From the NCBI RefSeq assembly GCF_007559425.1, contig NZ_VMHE01000009.1, forward strand, positions 24,695-88,694: a stretch of DNA of 64,000 bases, given 5' to 3'. Each line of letters opens with the position of its first letter. Position 1 is the first letter of the stretch. Source of the stretch: Allobacillus salarius. Its GTDB lineage: Bacteria > Bacillota > Bacilli > Bacillales > Alkalibacillaceae. Under the pieces are notes generated by a model, which was given only the letters and a program-made list of their open reading frames with translations, did not search any database and had not been told where the DNA came from. This document shows positions 17,505 through 26,897 of the stretch, one piece after another. Both the position numbers and the translations under genes were made by a program.

Positions 17505-17888
17505 ATGACTGTTCAACGAGCGAATATATATGATGACATCGGAGGTTCCGAGACAATCAGTAAGTTGGTAGATGCTTTCTACGAACGAGTCGGTAAGCAC
17601 CCTGATTTAATTCCGATCTTTCCAGAAGACTTGACAGAAACAGCACGAAAACAAAAGTTATTTCTCACTCAGTTTTTTGGTGGACCAAATTTATATATAC
17701 AAGAACGAGGTCATCCGATGATGCGTGCGAGACATATGCCTTTTCCCATTACGCCTACAAGACGTGATGCTTGGTTAGCGTGTATGGAAGCCGCATTAGA
17801 AGAAGCAGAAATAGAAGAGCCATATCGTAGTGCGATGTTTGAGCGTTTACGTATGACCGCAAATCATATGATGAATACGCCCGAATAG
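17505..17888 (+). CDS. yjbI: Truncated haemoglobin, group II (YjbI)
   Basis: Group II truncated globin, 127 residues from ATG 17505 (GAGAGGA site); earlier in-frame starts back to 17445 lack one. Visible are the helix-B/E segment NIYDDIGGSETISKLVDAFYERV, the FFGGPNLY motif and the proximal-His region RGHPMMRARHMPFPI (about 66-80), followed by the conserved Trp in AWLACM. It could bind O2 or NO and has been linked to thiol-redox protection of SpxH in B. subtilis, where the genes form an operon. spxH starts 25 bases downstream here too. Confidence 0.95.
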   Translation: MTVQRANIYDDIGGSETISKLVDAFYERVGKHPDLIPIFPEDLTETARKQKLFLTQFFGGPNLYIQERGHPMMRARHMPFPITPTRRDAWLACMEAALEEAEIEEPYRSAMFERLRMTANHMMNTPE

Positions 17889-17913
17889 AATTAGGGGGAA
17901 AGGGGAAATCGAT

Positions 17914-18807
17914 GTGGAAGAGAAGTCATCACAAGTTATTATCGAACTAGCATCGAAAAAAGATTCCCAAATTGACCATTATCTAAATAAACCACTAGAA
18001 ATGTACTTATTCATAGATCCGATGTGCCCAGAATGTTGGTCCTTTGAGCCGTATATTAAAAAGCTGGTCAGTGAATATGGGCATTATTTTAAATTAAGGC
18101 CGATTATTACCGGTTCACTATCCTCTTTATACAATCCGACTCCAGCTTATATCCGAGAGAAGATCAATAACTGGGATACGACAGCTAAAATGACTGGTAT
18201 GTGTTGCGACCCAGATTATTGGCTAGTCAATCCTGAAACGTCACCTTGGCCTGTCTCTCTTGCTATTAAAGCTGCTGAGTTACAAGGACAACGTGCTGGC
18301 ACAAGATATTTACGAAAGCTTCGTGAGTATCTATTCCTAACAAAGAAAAACATCTCTGATATTGATAATCTAGTAACCATTGCTGAACGAGTCAATTTGG
18401 ATGTCGAAGAATTTCATAAAGATTTACATTCTGAAGCAGCCAAACGTGCTTTATTGGGAGATTTAAACTTGACGCGTGAAATGGAAGTTGACCAAACACC
18501 TTCAATTGTTTTATTCAATCGCGAAGATGAATATGATGGGTTGAAAATCACAAGTGCATATGATTATGAACTGTATGAACGCGCCTTGATGGAGGTAATG
18601 GGAAAGCATATTTCGCCTAGTATTAAACCAAGTCTCATGGAATTCTTAGCAGAACACCAATTTGTAGCAACAAAAGAAGTCGCTTTTGTCTTCGATTGGT
18701 CGATGAAGAAAACAGAACGAGAACTGTTGAAGCTATCATTTAATAATCAAATTGAAAGAATCGATGCAAAGTACGGAAGTTTTTGGATGTATAAACAAAC
18801 GACATAA
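17914..18807 (+). CDS. spxH: SpxH/YjbH, ClpXP adaptor for Spx degradation
   Basis: DsbA-like adaptor that hands the transcription regulator Spx to ClpXP. 297 residues. The thioredoxin-type CxxC is CPEC at Cys38 and Cys41, in DPMCPECWSFEP. A long DsbA-like helical insert follows and a C-terminal region of about 70 residues that could bind ClpX. GTG 17914 is chosen because AGGGG lies 8 bases upstream; an ATG two bases earlier is out of frame. Its client spx and the second adaptor gene mecA are 6-9 kb away in this window. Confidence 0.95.
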   Translation: MEEKSSQVIIELASKKDSQIDHYLNKPLEMYLFIDPMCPECWSFEPYIKKLVSEYGHYFKLRPIITGSLSSLYNPTPAYIREKINNWDTTAKMTGMCCDPDYWLVNPETSPWPVSLAIKAAELQGQRAGTRYLRKLREYLFLTKKNISDIDNLVTIAERVNLDVEEFHKDLHSEAAKRALLGDLNLTREMEVDQTPSIVLFNREDEYDGLKITSAYDYELYERALMEVMGKHISPSIKPSLMEFLAEHQFVATKEVAFVFDWSMKKTERELLKLSFNNQIERIDAKYGSFWMYKQTT

Positions 18808-18877
18808 TTTAATGATTCTAGTACTCATACTTTATCTAACCGCCCCGTAATATAATAATAGACAGGAGTTGATCGCG

Positions 18878-19045
18878 ATGTTCATCGTCTTAGGCTGGCT
18901 ATTATTATTACTCGGGGCTTTTTTATTGAATCTTCTTGGGATGATGGAATTATTACCACGCCTCATTACGTTCCCATTATTGTTCACGGTTATTTTTATA
19001 TTTATTTTCACCATTACACAAAAAAATACTATTCGACGAAGGTAA
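18878..19045 (+). CDS. Small two-helix membrane protein, 55 residues
   Basis: Not recognised, and too short for many gene finders. ATG 18878 has CAGGAG about 10 bases upstream. The product opens MFIVLGWLLLLLGAF and has two hydrophobic stretches (about 2-22 and 30-48) with a short linker containing LPRLITFP, then a basic tail ending NTIRRR. It lies between spxH and the convergent pepF. A minus-strand frame over the same DNA has no ribosome site and is a shadow. Confidence 0.6.
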   Translation: MFIVLGWLLLLLGAFLLNLLGMMELLPRLITFPLLFTVIFIFIFTITQKNTIRRR

Positions 19046-19137
19046 AAATTCTTAAGCTTATCTTGCGGTAAAATACCTGAAAATACGATTGAACAATTCA
19101 ATTCAACGTGAGGTTGCTCATTAATCTTATTTAAATG

Positions 19138-19179
19138 AAAAACCATTCTACATACAGTGCCGTATATAGAATGGTTTTT
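19138..19179. terminator. Bidirectional terminator between pepF and the small membrane gene
   Basis: AAAAACCATTCTA (19138-19150) pairs with TAGAATGGTTTTT (19167-19179), giving T tracts on both strands. It serves pepF on the minus strand and the short plus-strand gene. Confidence 0.88.
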
Positions 19180-19183
19180 CGTT

Positions 19184-20992
19184 TTATTCAGCTAGAAGTT
19201 TTTCAAATTCATCTAGTTTCGCATCAAATACATCTAAAGCTTTATAAATTGGATCCTTCGTCGTCATGTCGACGCCAGCCTTTTTGAGCACGTCAATTGG
19301 ATCTTCGCTACGACCTGCCTTTAAGTAATCCTTAAAGCGTTCGACTGCAACGTCTCCCTCTGTTAGAATTTTATCAGCCAACGTCGTTGCTGCAGCATAG
19401 CCTGTTGCATATTGATAAACATAGTAGTTCATGTAAAAATGCGGGATTCTTGCCCACTCGTATCCGATTTCTTCATCAACATGAACGTTATTGCCGAAGT
19501 ATTTTTTATTCAAATCATAATAAATAGACGTTAATTTATCAGCTGTCAATGCTTCACCATTTTGATCGCGTTTATGAATTTCGTGTTCAAATTCAGCGAA
19601 CATTGTTTGACGGAAAAATGTTGCTCTAAACCCTTCTAAGAAATTGTTAAGCAAGTATAACTTCTTATTCTTATCTTCCAACGTCTTTAACAAATAATCA
19701 TTCAATAGAGCTTCGTTTGCAGTAGAAGCAACCTCAGCAACAAAGATTGAATAAGAGCCGTATCTTTTACTTTGGTTTTGATGTGTGTAGTAACTGTGAA
19801 GTGAATGTCCTAATTCATGTGCTAGTGTAAACAAGTTATCAATATTGTCATTCCAATTCATTAAAATGTATGGTCGAGTCAAATAGCTCCCAGATGAATA
19901 AGCCCCACTTCGTTTCCCTTTCGTTTCTAACCAATCGATCCAGCGTTCATCATAAGCTTTTTGTAGGATGGAATTGTACTCTTCACCAAGTGGCTTAAGA
20001 CCTTCCAATACATGCTGTTTTGCTTCATCAATCGTTACTTCAATTTTTTCGTCTACTAACGGTGTATAAATATCGTACATATGCAGTTCATCTACACCGA
20101 GCATTTTTTTCTTCAAATCCATGAAGCGATGAAGTGATGGCAGTCGATCATTTACAGCATCAACTAACTGGTCATATACTTTTTCTGGAATATTATTTCG
20201 GTCTAATGAAGCTTCACGTGCTGAATCATAATTTCGTGCATCCGCATAAAAGTTTGCACCTTTTACTTGGCCGCTTAATGTTGCAGCGAACGTATTTTTA
20301 AAACTTTTATATGTGTTATGCATGCCTAGAAATGCATTTTTACGGACTTCTCGATCTTTTGAATCAAGAAAATCTCGATAACGGCCATTGGATAGTTGAA
20401 CCTCTTCCCCATCTTCGTTCTTAATTTTTGGCAATTCCAAATCTGCGTTATCTAACATACTGAATGCTTTCCCTGCAGTAGTTGAAACTTCTTGTGATTT
20501 TGCAAGTAGTACCTCTTCTTTTTCACTAAGAACATGAGGGCGAGATTTCATTATGTCTCGTAATGTTTTTTCGTATTTTTTTAGTTCTTCATTTTGCTGT
20601 AAAAAAGATTCGATTTGTTCATCTGACATTCCGAGAATTTCTGGAGTCACGAAACTAAAGGCACTCATCGCTTCCGTCGCAAGGCTTGCGGCTCTTGCGT
20701 TTTGATCTTGGTACTTACTGTTTGTTGTATCTTGATCTGAACGCATATGTGCATAGACATATAATTTTTCCAAACGACCATCAAAGTCATCTTCAAATTG
20801 GAATAGTTTAAGTAAATTCTCAGGCGAATCAGCTAATGTGCCTTTAAATTGCTCCACTTTTTTATACTCTTCTTTTAATGCTTCAAACTCTTTCTCCCAC
20901 TCTTCGTCATTCGAAAAAATGGCTTCTAAATCCCACGTCAAGTCAGTGGGTACTTCTTCTCTTGTTTTCAGTCCTGTGCTTTCTTCGGCCAT
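19184..20992 (-). CDS. pepF: Oligoendopeptidase F
   Basis: Cytosolic zinc metallopeptidase of family M3B, 602 residues, the usual size. The HExxH motif lies at His392-His396 in LAHELGHSLH. The third ligand Glu is in the FVAEVASTANEALL region (about 417). The N-terminal helical domain (about 10-200) is the standard substrate-channel lid. It cleaves short peptides; in Bacillus its overproduction affects sporulation signalling peptides. It lies 37 bases after coiA in the cls-coiA-pepF series. Confidence 0.97.
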   Translation of the reverse strand: MAEESTGLKTREEVPTDLTWDLEAIFSNDEEWEKEFEALKEEYKKVEQFKGTLADSPENLLKLFQFEDDFDGRLEKLYVYAHMRSDQDTTNSKYQDQNARAASLATEAMSAFSFVTPEILGMSDEQIESFLQQNEELKKYEKTLRDIMKSRPHVLSEKEEVLLAKSQEVSTTAGKAFSMLDNADLELPKIKNEDGEEVQLSNGRYRDFLDSKDREVRKNAFLGMHNTYKSFKNTFAATLSGQVKGANFYADARNYDSAREASLDRNNIPEKVYDQLVDAVNDRLPSLHRFMDLKKKMLGVDELHMYDIYTPLVDEKIEVTIDEAKQHVLEGLKPLGEEYNSILQKAYDERWIDWLETKGKRSGAYSSGSYLTRPYILMNWNDNIDNLFTLAHELGHSLHSYYTHQNQSKRYGSYSIFVAEVASTANEALLNDYLLKTLEDKNKKLYLLNNFLEGFRATFFRQTMFAEFEHEIHKRDQNGEALTADKLTSIYYDLNKKYFGNNVHVDEEIGYEWARIPHFYMNYYVYQYATGYAAATTLADKILTEGDVAVERFKDYLKAGRSEDPIDVLKKAGVDMTTKDPIYKALDVFDAKLDEFEKLLAE

Positions 20993-21029
20993 CTATGTAA
21001 CCTCCTTGTTTAATGATTCTTACAATTCT

Positions 21030-22241
21030 TTATTTTATAGCAGTTTCCATGGATTGTAAAAAGAAACTTCTCTTCTTCATTATTGTTTCCCCAAAATACG
21101 TTAAGATATTTTTATCAAAAACCAAAGCTTCATCTAAAGTTTTAGGAAATCGAGGGTGTTTGAGAACAACCCATCCTTGTGGTGACTTTTTTAGATAACC
21201 GAATGAGGATAATAATGTAAGGTATTCATATAGGGGGTGAATCGAATGAGTGGAGTGCTGTGTGGTAATTGTATTTGTAAATAATTCATTGCAAGATTTA
21301 AGAGCTTCTGTCCAAGATATATATTCTCCAATGTTTTTCTGTCTCCAGCAGCTAAGCAGAAATTGTGTTTGCCATATATAATTTGGTACAAGCAGACGGT
21401 AACTTGACTGTACTGGTAAGTGTACACAGGCTGGAAGATACTGCGGATGAAGATACTGTTGATAGAGCATCAGCATGAATCTCTTGTCGAGCTCTGAAAT
21501 ATGCTTTCGTTGCATTGTGCGTAGTCTTTGTTTTTCTTTCAACCAATATGTTTTGAAGCTACTTAAAGGAACATTCATTGGCATGTTTTGAAATGTTTCA
21601 ATTCCCACTTTTTGAAGGGATAAATGGCTTCTTTGGACAAAGCACTTAAATTTTGAAGAAAAAAATTGTGATAAAATGGTCAGTCTTTTCTGAGGGGTTG
21701 AATAGAACAAAAGGATTGGTTGTTTAAACGGAGGTTCTTTCATAATTGCAGCTTTCATAAGAGGCGAGAGTCGAAAGGAGTGATTATAGAGAGCGTTTAA
21801 ATATTGTACACCGAAAATCCAGACCGGCATAAATCCTGCTTTACGGATCCCGTTCGTTCTTGATTCGTATTCTTCTAATGAAATAGGAGCGCACTGATAT
21901 TCAAATGCAACAGTTGTTTTACCGATTCTTGCTACGACATCAATGCGCTGTCCGACTTCGGGTAAAGCGTATTCTAAAGCGGAAGGATATCCTCGGTACT
22001 GGCACCATTGTTCGATATCGATCTTTCCGTTCAAATGTTCTGCTGATTCCCCTTGTCGCACTGAACAACTACTTTGTTGTTCATGTGCGAAGTGAGGGAC
22101 TTTAATCCTACCGGCCTTCAAAATAACTTTTTCATTGCATTCGGGACACGTAAAAGATTCATGACGAAGCTGACTGATTTCTTGCTCATTCTTTTTATAA
22201 GCGGTAATCAATTTACCGAGCTTATTTTTAGCAACCAGCAA
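21030..22241 (-). CDS. coiA: Competence protein CoiA (YjbF)
   Basis: CoiA family protein needed for DNA uptake or processing during transformation in Bacillus and streptococci; 403 residues from TTG 22241. That codon gives the family start MLVAKNKLG and has GGAGG 7 bases upstream; the ATG at 22259 lies before the site and is rejected. A zinc-ribbon-like CPECNEKV (about 34-41) is followed by PHFAHEQ and a nuclease-like core with HLNGKIDIEQWCQ, EVGQRIDVVARIG and VAFEYQCAPIS (about 67-120). The C-terminal 250 residues are poorly conserved, as usual. The frame is intact. Confidence 0.9.
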   Translation of the reverse strand: MLVAKNKLGKLITAYKKNEQEISQLRHESFTCPECNEKVILKAGRIKVPHFAHEQQSSCSVRQGESAEHLNGKIDIEQWCQYRGYPSALEYALPEVGQRIDVVARIGKTTVAFEYQCAPISLEEYESRTNGIRKAGFMPVWIFGVQYLNALYNHSFRLSPLMKAAIMKEPPFKQPILLFYSTPQKRLTILSQFFSSKFKCFVQRSHLSLQKVGIETFQNMPMNVPLSSFKTYWLKEKQRLRTMQRKHISELDKRFMLMLYQQYLHPQYLPACVHLPVQSSYRLLVPNYIWQTQFLLSCWRQKNIGEYISWTEALKSCNELFTNTITTQHSTHSIHPLYEYLTLLSSFGYLKKSPQGWVVLKHPRFPKTLDEALVFDKNILTYFGETIMKKRSFFLQSMETAIK

Positions 22242-22259
22242 GCGTCGCCCTCCTCTCAT

Positions 22260-23774
22260 TTATAATAATGGAGATAATAAGCGGAAAAACGATTCCATCA
22301 CACGGATAAAAATAGAGCGTTTATTAAATGTTTCAGAAACTAACTCGTTTGAGTCGAGAAAGTCTCTTTCAAAGTCTTCTTTGAGCTCAATCGTACTATC
22401 TGTTTTAAAGAGAAACGCATTAACCTCAAAGTTTAAATGGAAGCTTCTCATATCCATATTGGACGTACCAATGCTCGCTAATTCGTCATCAACTAACATA
22501 ACCTTACTGTGCATGAAGCCTTTCTCATATTCAAAGACTCGAATTCCTGCTTCAAGTAACTCAGCAAAATAAGAACGGGATGCGTGAAAAACGACACGTT
22601 TATCCGGCTTGCTAGGTACAATTAGGCGAACATCCAGCCCACTTAGACTAGCGACTTTCATCGCTGTCAATACATCATCGTCAGGAATGAAGTACGGCGA
22701 TGCAATCCAGATTTTTTTCTTTGCAGAAATAATCATCGCAAAATAAAGCTTTTTAATTGTTTCCCATTTATTATCAGGGCCGCCGGCAATCATCTGGACG
22801 CCACCTTGTATCTGTTTATGATCTAAAACCTCAGTTTGTAGATACTTATGCTCCAATAATTGTTCATCTGTTTCATATTGCCAATCTCTTAAGAAGATCA
22901 ATTGCAAGCTTCGTACAGATTCACCACGAACATATAAGTGTGTATCTCGCCATTTACCGTACATTTTCACTTTTCCTAAGTATTCATCACCAATATTCAA
23001 ACCACCCATAAAGCCAATCTTTCCATCAACAATGACAATTTTACGGTGATTTCGATAGTTAATTCTGCTTCCAATTAACGGAAAGCGAACGGGCGCAAAT
23101 GCTTGAACATGGATTCCCGCTTCCTTCATTTGATCAATGTACAAATTCGGCAATGCCCAGCAACCTACAGCGTCATATAAAAAGCGTACCTCTACACCTT
23201 GCTTTGCCTTCTCAATCAATACTTCTTGAATTTGCTTTCCAATTTGGTCATTACGCACAATATAATATTCCAGATGGATATGATGTTCTGCTTTTTTTAA
23301 AGCTTCAATCAACTCTGGAAATTTTTCTGCCCCATTGGTAAGTACGCGCGTATCTGTATTAAACGAAATTGGAGAATTCCCGAGCTCTTGTGCCAGACGG
23401 AAAAACATCTTTTGATGATCGCCCATCTGATCAATTTCTTTATTATTAAATACACGACTAACTTCATACATATTGAATGCTTTTTCATCTGCTTCTTTTT
23501 TCTTTTCGAAACGCTTTTTCTTTTTATAATTTCGTCCGAATAACAAATAAAAGAAGAAGCCAATCACTGGAAACACAGCAAAAATCAGTATCCAATTTAA
23601 TGTCTGAGCTGGATTTCTGTTTTCAATAAAAATCGTAAAAACAATTAATATTGCGGATACGATAATAAAGATCGAAACAGTACCAATCAATTGGCCTTCT
23701 AAAAAGCTGTAAGAAATCCAACCGGTTATAATCAATAATCCTAAAAATAATGACACTTGCACCCATTTAAGCAT
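22260..23774 (-). CDS. cls: Cardiolipin synthase
   Basis: Membrane enzyme that joins two phosphatidylglycerols to cardiolipin. 504 residues from ATG 23774 (AAGGGG site; a TTG three bases upstream is too close). Two N-terminal membrane helices (about 2-60) precede two phospholipase D domains with HxKx4D motifs at His243 (NHRKIVIVDG) and His422 (MHSKVMLVDD), each followed by the expected Gly-Ser/Asn residues. coiA starts 18 bases after its stop, so they are likely cotranscribed. Confidence 0.96.
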   Translation of the reverse strand: MLKWVQVSLFLGLLIITGWISYSFLEGQLIGTVSIFIIVSAILIVFTIFIENRNPAQTLNWILIFAVFPVIGFFFYLLFGRNYKKKKRFEKKKEADEKAFNMYEVSRVFNNKEIDQMGDHQKMFFRLAQELGNSPISFNTDTRVLTNGAEKFPELIEALKKAEHHIHLEYYIVRNDQIGKQIQEVLIEKAKQGVEVRFLYDAVGCWALPNLYIDQMKEAGIHVQAFAPVRFPLIGSRINYRNHRKIVIVDGKIGFMGGLNIGDEYLGKVKMYGKWRDTHLYVRGESVRSLQLIFLRDWQYETDEQLLEHKYLQTEVLDHKQIQGGVQMIAGGPDNKWETIKKLYFAMIISAKKKIWIASPYFIPDDDVLTAMKVASLSGLDVRLIVPSKPDKRVVFHASRSYFAELLEAGIRVFEYEKGFMHSKVMLVDDELASIGTSNMDMRSFHLNFEVNAFLFKTDSTIELKEDFERDFLDSNELVSETFNKRSIFIRVMESFFRLLSPLL

Positions 23775-24392
23775 CAAAAAGCCCCTTTTTATGTTAACTC
23801 CTATAATCGAAGGCTATTGTAACCATACCTAATGGTTAATTTTAGTTCAACAGCACGATATCTTATTATACCATGACCAATTTGAAGTTTCAGTCAATAG
23901 TCTGTTTGTATTTGCATAGTTCAGAGAGATAATTAAAAATTACCCATTTTTCAGATTTTATTCGGCCGTTAAGCAAATTGATTGGGTGATTCGGTGCAGT
24001 ATTTGAAAAAGAGGTCTTCTATACACCCGAGTGGATGTGATGATTCGTCGTACCGTCGAATAGACCATGCCTATACACCTAAATGAATCCGTGGAATCGT
24101 CGTTTGGGCGTATAGACTGGCTCTATACACCTTTATGGATCCAAGGATTCGGCGTTCGGGCGTATAGATTGGCTCTATACACCTTTATGGATCCAAGGAT
24201 TCGGCGTTCGGGCGTATAGACCGACTCTATACACCCGAATGAAAGTGGCGGTCCCACATTTGGTAGTATAGACTCTCTAATCTTTAACTTGAAATGATCG
24301 ATAACATGCTGCTGTATGATGTAACATACTTACTCGAGGATAATGAATTTGTATAAGCAAAAAAAATAACTGACAAAAGTTATTGTCAGTTA
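23775..24392. other. 618-base intergenic region with a 52-bp tandem array
   Basis: The space between cls and mecA holds no gene. Its first part is AT-rich leader for cls. From 24018 to 24278 it is a five-unit 52-bp repeat array described separately, followed by the mecA terminator. No RNA gene or riboswitch is recognised. Confidence 0.8.
24018..24278. repeat. Five-unit 52-bp tandem repeat with inverted-repeat ends
   Basis: Units begin at 24019, 24071, 24123, 24175 and 24227, exactly 52 bases apart. Each opens with CTATACACC and most contain GGCGTATAGA about 36 bases later, so every unit can pair TCTATAC with GTATAGA as a stem. Units 3 and 4 are identical over their first 46 bases; units 1, 2 and 5 have diverged. 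No open frame runs through it. Function unknown. Confidence 0.93.
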
Positions 24393-24394
24393 TT
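24365..24394 (-). terminator. Terminator overlapping the mecA stop codon
   Basis: AATAACTGACA (24365-24375) pairs with TGTCAGTTATT (24384-24394), and the minus strand continues TTTTTTG. The upstream arm contains the mecA stop codon itself. Confidence 0.87.
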
Positions 24395-25094
24395 AAAACG
24401 TTTCTCTTAATTGTTTCAATGCATCTTCTTTAAAAATGCTCGTTCCATATTCATCGAGAAGGTGAATTGTTTCGCTCGTCTCTTCACCGTATTCCAAGAT
24501 GCGGCTAATATAATTTTCTTGCTCATTTTCACTCAAGAATCCAATCGGAAAGTTAACATACAAGTAATATTGATTTTCTTTCGCAAAGAATTGATCTTCT
24601 ATAAACCGTGTGTCACGCATGGAATGACTTAACGAGATCGCATCTTCCAAGTCGTCGAATTTCACAGTCATGTTTAAATCCTCATCTTCTTCTGGAGCTG
24701 ATTTTTGTCGTGTTGAACCTTTCGTGTACGTCTCTTTTTTTCTTTGTTTATGAGGTACACTATTTTCAATCAACGATTCAATTTTTTCATTCATACTTGT
24801 ATCCATTGGTGTTTCTTCGCCATCTGGAAATTCAAGCTTGGAACCATCTTGAGATATTTCCGCTTTTGTAACGACGATTTCCAATCCTTTATCCATAGCT
24901 TGCACTTGAATCCATAACGGTCCATCAATATTGAATGTCTCTCGATCGTTGACTTCATCCATCATTTCCCAGAAGAGTTGTTCGCCTTTATCGCGGTTAT
25001 ACCATATATCCTCACGTTTAAAGCCTCGATCTTCAATATCTCTGTATGATATATAAAATTTTAACGTATTTTCGTTGATACGTTCTATTTCCAT
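24393..25094 (-). CDS. mecA: Adaptor protein MecA
   Basis: ClpC adaptor that targets ComK and other proteins for ClpCP degradation and also binds Spx. 233 residues. The N-terminal substrate-binding domain begins MEIERINENTLKFYISY and contains RDIEDRGFKREDIWYNR and ELFWEMMDEV (about 19-50). A charged linker (about 100-145) leads to the C-terminal ClpC-binding domain (about 148-233), with LEDAISLSHSM and YLYVNFPIGFLSE. It has a GGAGAGG site and is transcribed alone because a terminator overlaps its stop codon. Confidence 0.97.
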   Translation of the reverse strand: MEIERINENTLKFYISYRDIEDRGFKREDIWYNRDKGEQLFWEMMDEVNDRETFNIDGPLWIQVQAMDKGLEIVVTKAEISQDGSKLEFPDGEETPMDTSMNEKIESLIENSVPHKQRKKETYTKGSTRQKSAPEEDEDLNMTVKFDDLEDAISLSHSMRDTRFIEDQFFAKENQYYLYVNFPIGFLSENEQENYISRILEYGEETSETIHLLDEYGTSIFKEDALKQLRETF

Positions 25095-25480
25095 TTGTCG
25101 TCCTCTCCCTTCGATTTATTTTGAGGAAGGATTATGTTTCTTCTTAGTAGTGTATTACCCGTAATCAAAATCATTCAATCATAACATAAATCAATATTCT
25201 TGTTCATATTGTATGGTAACTACATCGATTTGGTATGGACAATTCAGATATTCCATATTCGCCCTTGAAATGGACGAGCGATGCTTCTCGTCTACCATCC
25301 TTATTTCTATAATCGCTTAAGCAATTCCTTCAACTTCTTTATTATTTTTCTTTATTCTATCTAGTTTTAAAAATCAATTATAAAGGATTTCATTTCTTTG
25401 AACAACTAAACTGCTCTCGAAACAAATGTATTTATTACCAACTGTGAACATCTTGTCACGATATAAAATGGAGGTTTATT
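25095..25480. other. 386-base intergenic region, no clear element
   Basis: Divergent space between mecA and the TerC gene. It is AT-rich and holds one short hairpin, GACGAG/CTCGTC (about 25273-25293), without a T tract. I looked for the Mn2+-sensing yybP-ykoY riboswitch often found before TerC genes and saw no match. It presumably holds both promoters. Confidence 0.5.
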
Positions 25481-26173
25481 ATGGACATATTTTTCACTGA
25501 GTTATTCACGAATTTAAACTGGGATATTTTCAAGGCTGTCTTAATTATTATCGGATTGGATTTAATTCTTGGTGGAGATAATGCTGTTGTCATAGCGATG
25601 GCTAGCCGTAACCTTCCCGAACATTTACAAAATAAAGCGATTGCTCTCGGAACAGTACTTGCGGTCTTCATTCGTTTTTTACTCGCATGTGTCGCCATTT
25701 ATTTACTTACGATTCCTTACTTACAGTTAATTGGTGGATTGTTCCTGTTATATATTGCCTTTTCTTTGCTAAAAGAAGGTGAAGATGACCAAGAGATTCA
25801 AGCTTCTGGGACATTGTTAGGCGCAGTAAAAACCATTGTTATAGCTGATGTTGTCATGGGATTTGATAACGTATTGGCCATTTCAGCAGCTTCCAATCAA
25901 GATTTTCGTTTAATTTTATTTGGACTGGCTGTCTCTGTTCCAATCATCGTTTTCGGTAGCAGAGTAATTCTATATGCTATGAAAAAATATCCGCTCATCA
26001 TTTATTTTGGTGCATCGTTATTAGCTTATACTAGTGGAGAACTAATCTTAAATGAACAAAAACTTGAAGTATATATTGAGTCATTACCATATATCCAAGT
26101 TGGATTGCCCATTTTATTGATTGTTCTTATCTGCTTATATGGTCGGTCTAAAAACATTCCAGTAAAAGCCTGA
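25481..26173 (+). CDS. yjbE: TerC-family membrane protein (YjbE-like)
   Basis: Polytopic membrane protein of the TerC family, 230 residues with about seven helices. Two acidic membrane motifs characteristic of the family are present: IIGLDLILGGDNAVVIAMA (about 22-40) and IADVVMGFDNVLAISA (about 122-137), with Asp and Asn residues likely to bind metal. Relatives in B. subtilis take part in Mn2+ export and metalation of secreted enzymes. In B. subtilis yjbE lies between spx and mecA, as here. A GGAGG site precedes ATG 25481. Confidence 0.92.
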   Translation: MDIFFTELFTNLNWDIFKAVLIIIGLDLILGGDNAVVIAMASRNLPEHLQNKAIALGTVLAVFIRFLLACVAIYLLTIPYLQLIGGLFLLYIAFSLLKEGEDDQEIQASGTLLGAVKTIVIADVVMGFDNVLAISAASNQDFRLILFGLAVSVPIIVFGSRVILYAMKKYPLIIYFGASLLAYTSGELILNEQKLEVYIESLPYIQVGLPILLIVLICLYGRSKNIPVKA

Positions 26174-26218
26174 TTATTTGACTCGGATAGAGCTTACCCG
26201 TTTTTACCAATTAAAAAA

Positions 26219-26249
26219 ACAGCCACTGTGTATTTTACACAATGGCCGT
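26219..26249 (-). terminator. Terminator after spx
   Basis: ACAGCCACTGTGT (26219-26231) and ACACAATGGCCGT (26237-26249) form the stem, and the minus strand runs into a seven-base T tract. It lies between convergent spx and the TerC gene. Confidence 0.88.
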
Positions 26250-26262
26250 TGACGTACTATTA

Positions 26263-26658
26263 TTAATTTACCATTCGCTGTGCTTCTTTTAATTGGAATG
26301 AACGAACTTTTCTTGGTAAGAAGCGACGAATTTCATCTTCATTATAACCAACTTGAAGTCGCTTATCATCCAAGATGATTGGTCTTCTTAACAGTCCTGG
26401 GTTATCTTGGATTAATTTAATCAATTTCTTCAATGGTAATTGATCTAATCCAACGTCTAAAGTTTGGAATACTTTTGAACGTGTAGAGATAATCTCATCT
26501 GTTCCATCTTCAGTCATACGAAGAATTTGTTTAATTTCATCTTCGCTTAGATTTTCAGAGAAGATATTACGTTCAGTATAAGGTATTTCGTGTTCTTCTA
26601 GCCACGCTCTTGCCTTTCTACAAGATGTGCAGCTTGGTGAAGTAAATAATGTTACCAT
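26263..26658 (-). CDS. spx: Transcriptional regulator Spx
   Basis: ArsC-like regulator that binds the RNA polymerase alpha subunit and controls the disulfide-stress response. 131 residues, exactly the family length, from ATG 26658 (AAGGAG about 10 bases upstream; a GTG at 26667 is too close to the site). The redox switch Cys10-x-x-Cys13 is in [11 protein letters not shown], and the RNA-polymerase-contact Arg lies in [11 protein letters not shown] (about 52). The C-terminal tail seen by ClpXP ends in AQRMVN. Adaptor genes spxH and mecA are in the same window. Confidence 0.97.
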   Translation of the reverse strand: MVTLFTSPSCTSCRKARAWLEEHEIPYTERNIFSENLSEDEIKQILRMTEDGTDEIISTRSKVFQTLDVGLDQLPLKKLIKLIQDNPGLLRRPIILDDKRLQVGYNEDEIRRFLPRKVRSFQLKEAQRMVN

Positions 26659-26897
26659 GCCATTCACTCTCCTTAAAGGGCTTTCAACACGAGTTAAAAT
26701 ATTTAAAATCGCTATTAGATTAAAATAACTTTAATTTACTTGGGTATGGTTTAAGTATACTACAATCATTCTAATATGAATAGATGGATTTGACATTTGT
26801 AATGAAAACTTCATATTTGCTATTGATTCCTTTAATTAAGTATTACCCTGTTATAAACATTATAAACCTAAAAACTGGATTTTTATTAAATAAAAAT

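Noticed and set aside
18832..19146. 104-codon minus-strand ORF
   Set aside because: No ribosome site; it is antisense to a better-supported small membrane gene and includes a terminator arm.
24018..24278. CRISPR array
   Set aside because: The whole 52-base unit repeats, including the part that would be the spacer; units 3 and 4 are almost identical and no cas gene is near.
25095..25480. yybP-ykoY manganese riboswitch before the TerC gene
   Set aside because: The conserved loop sequences are absent.
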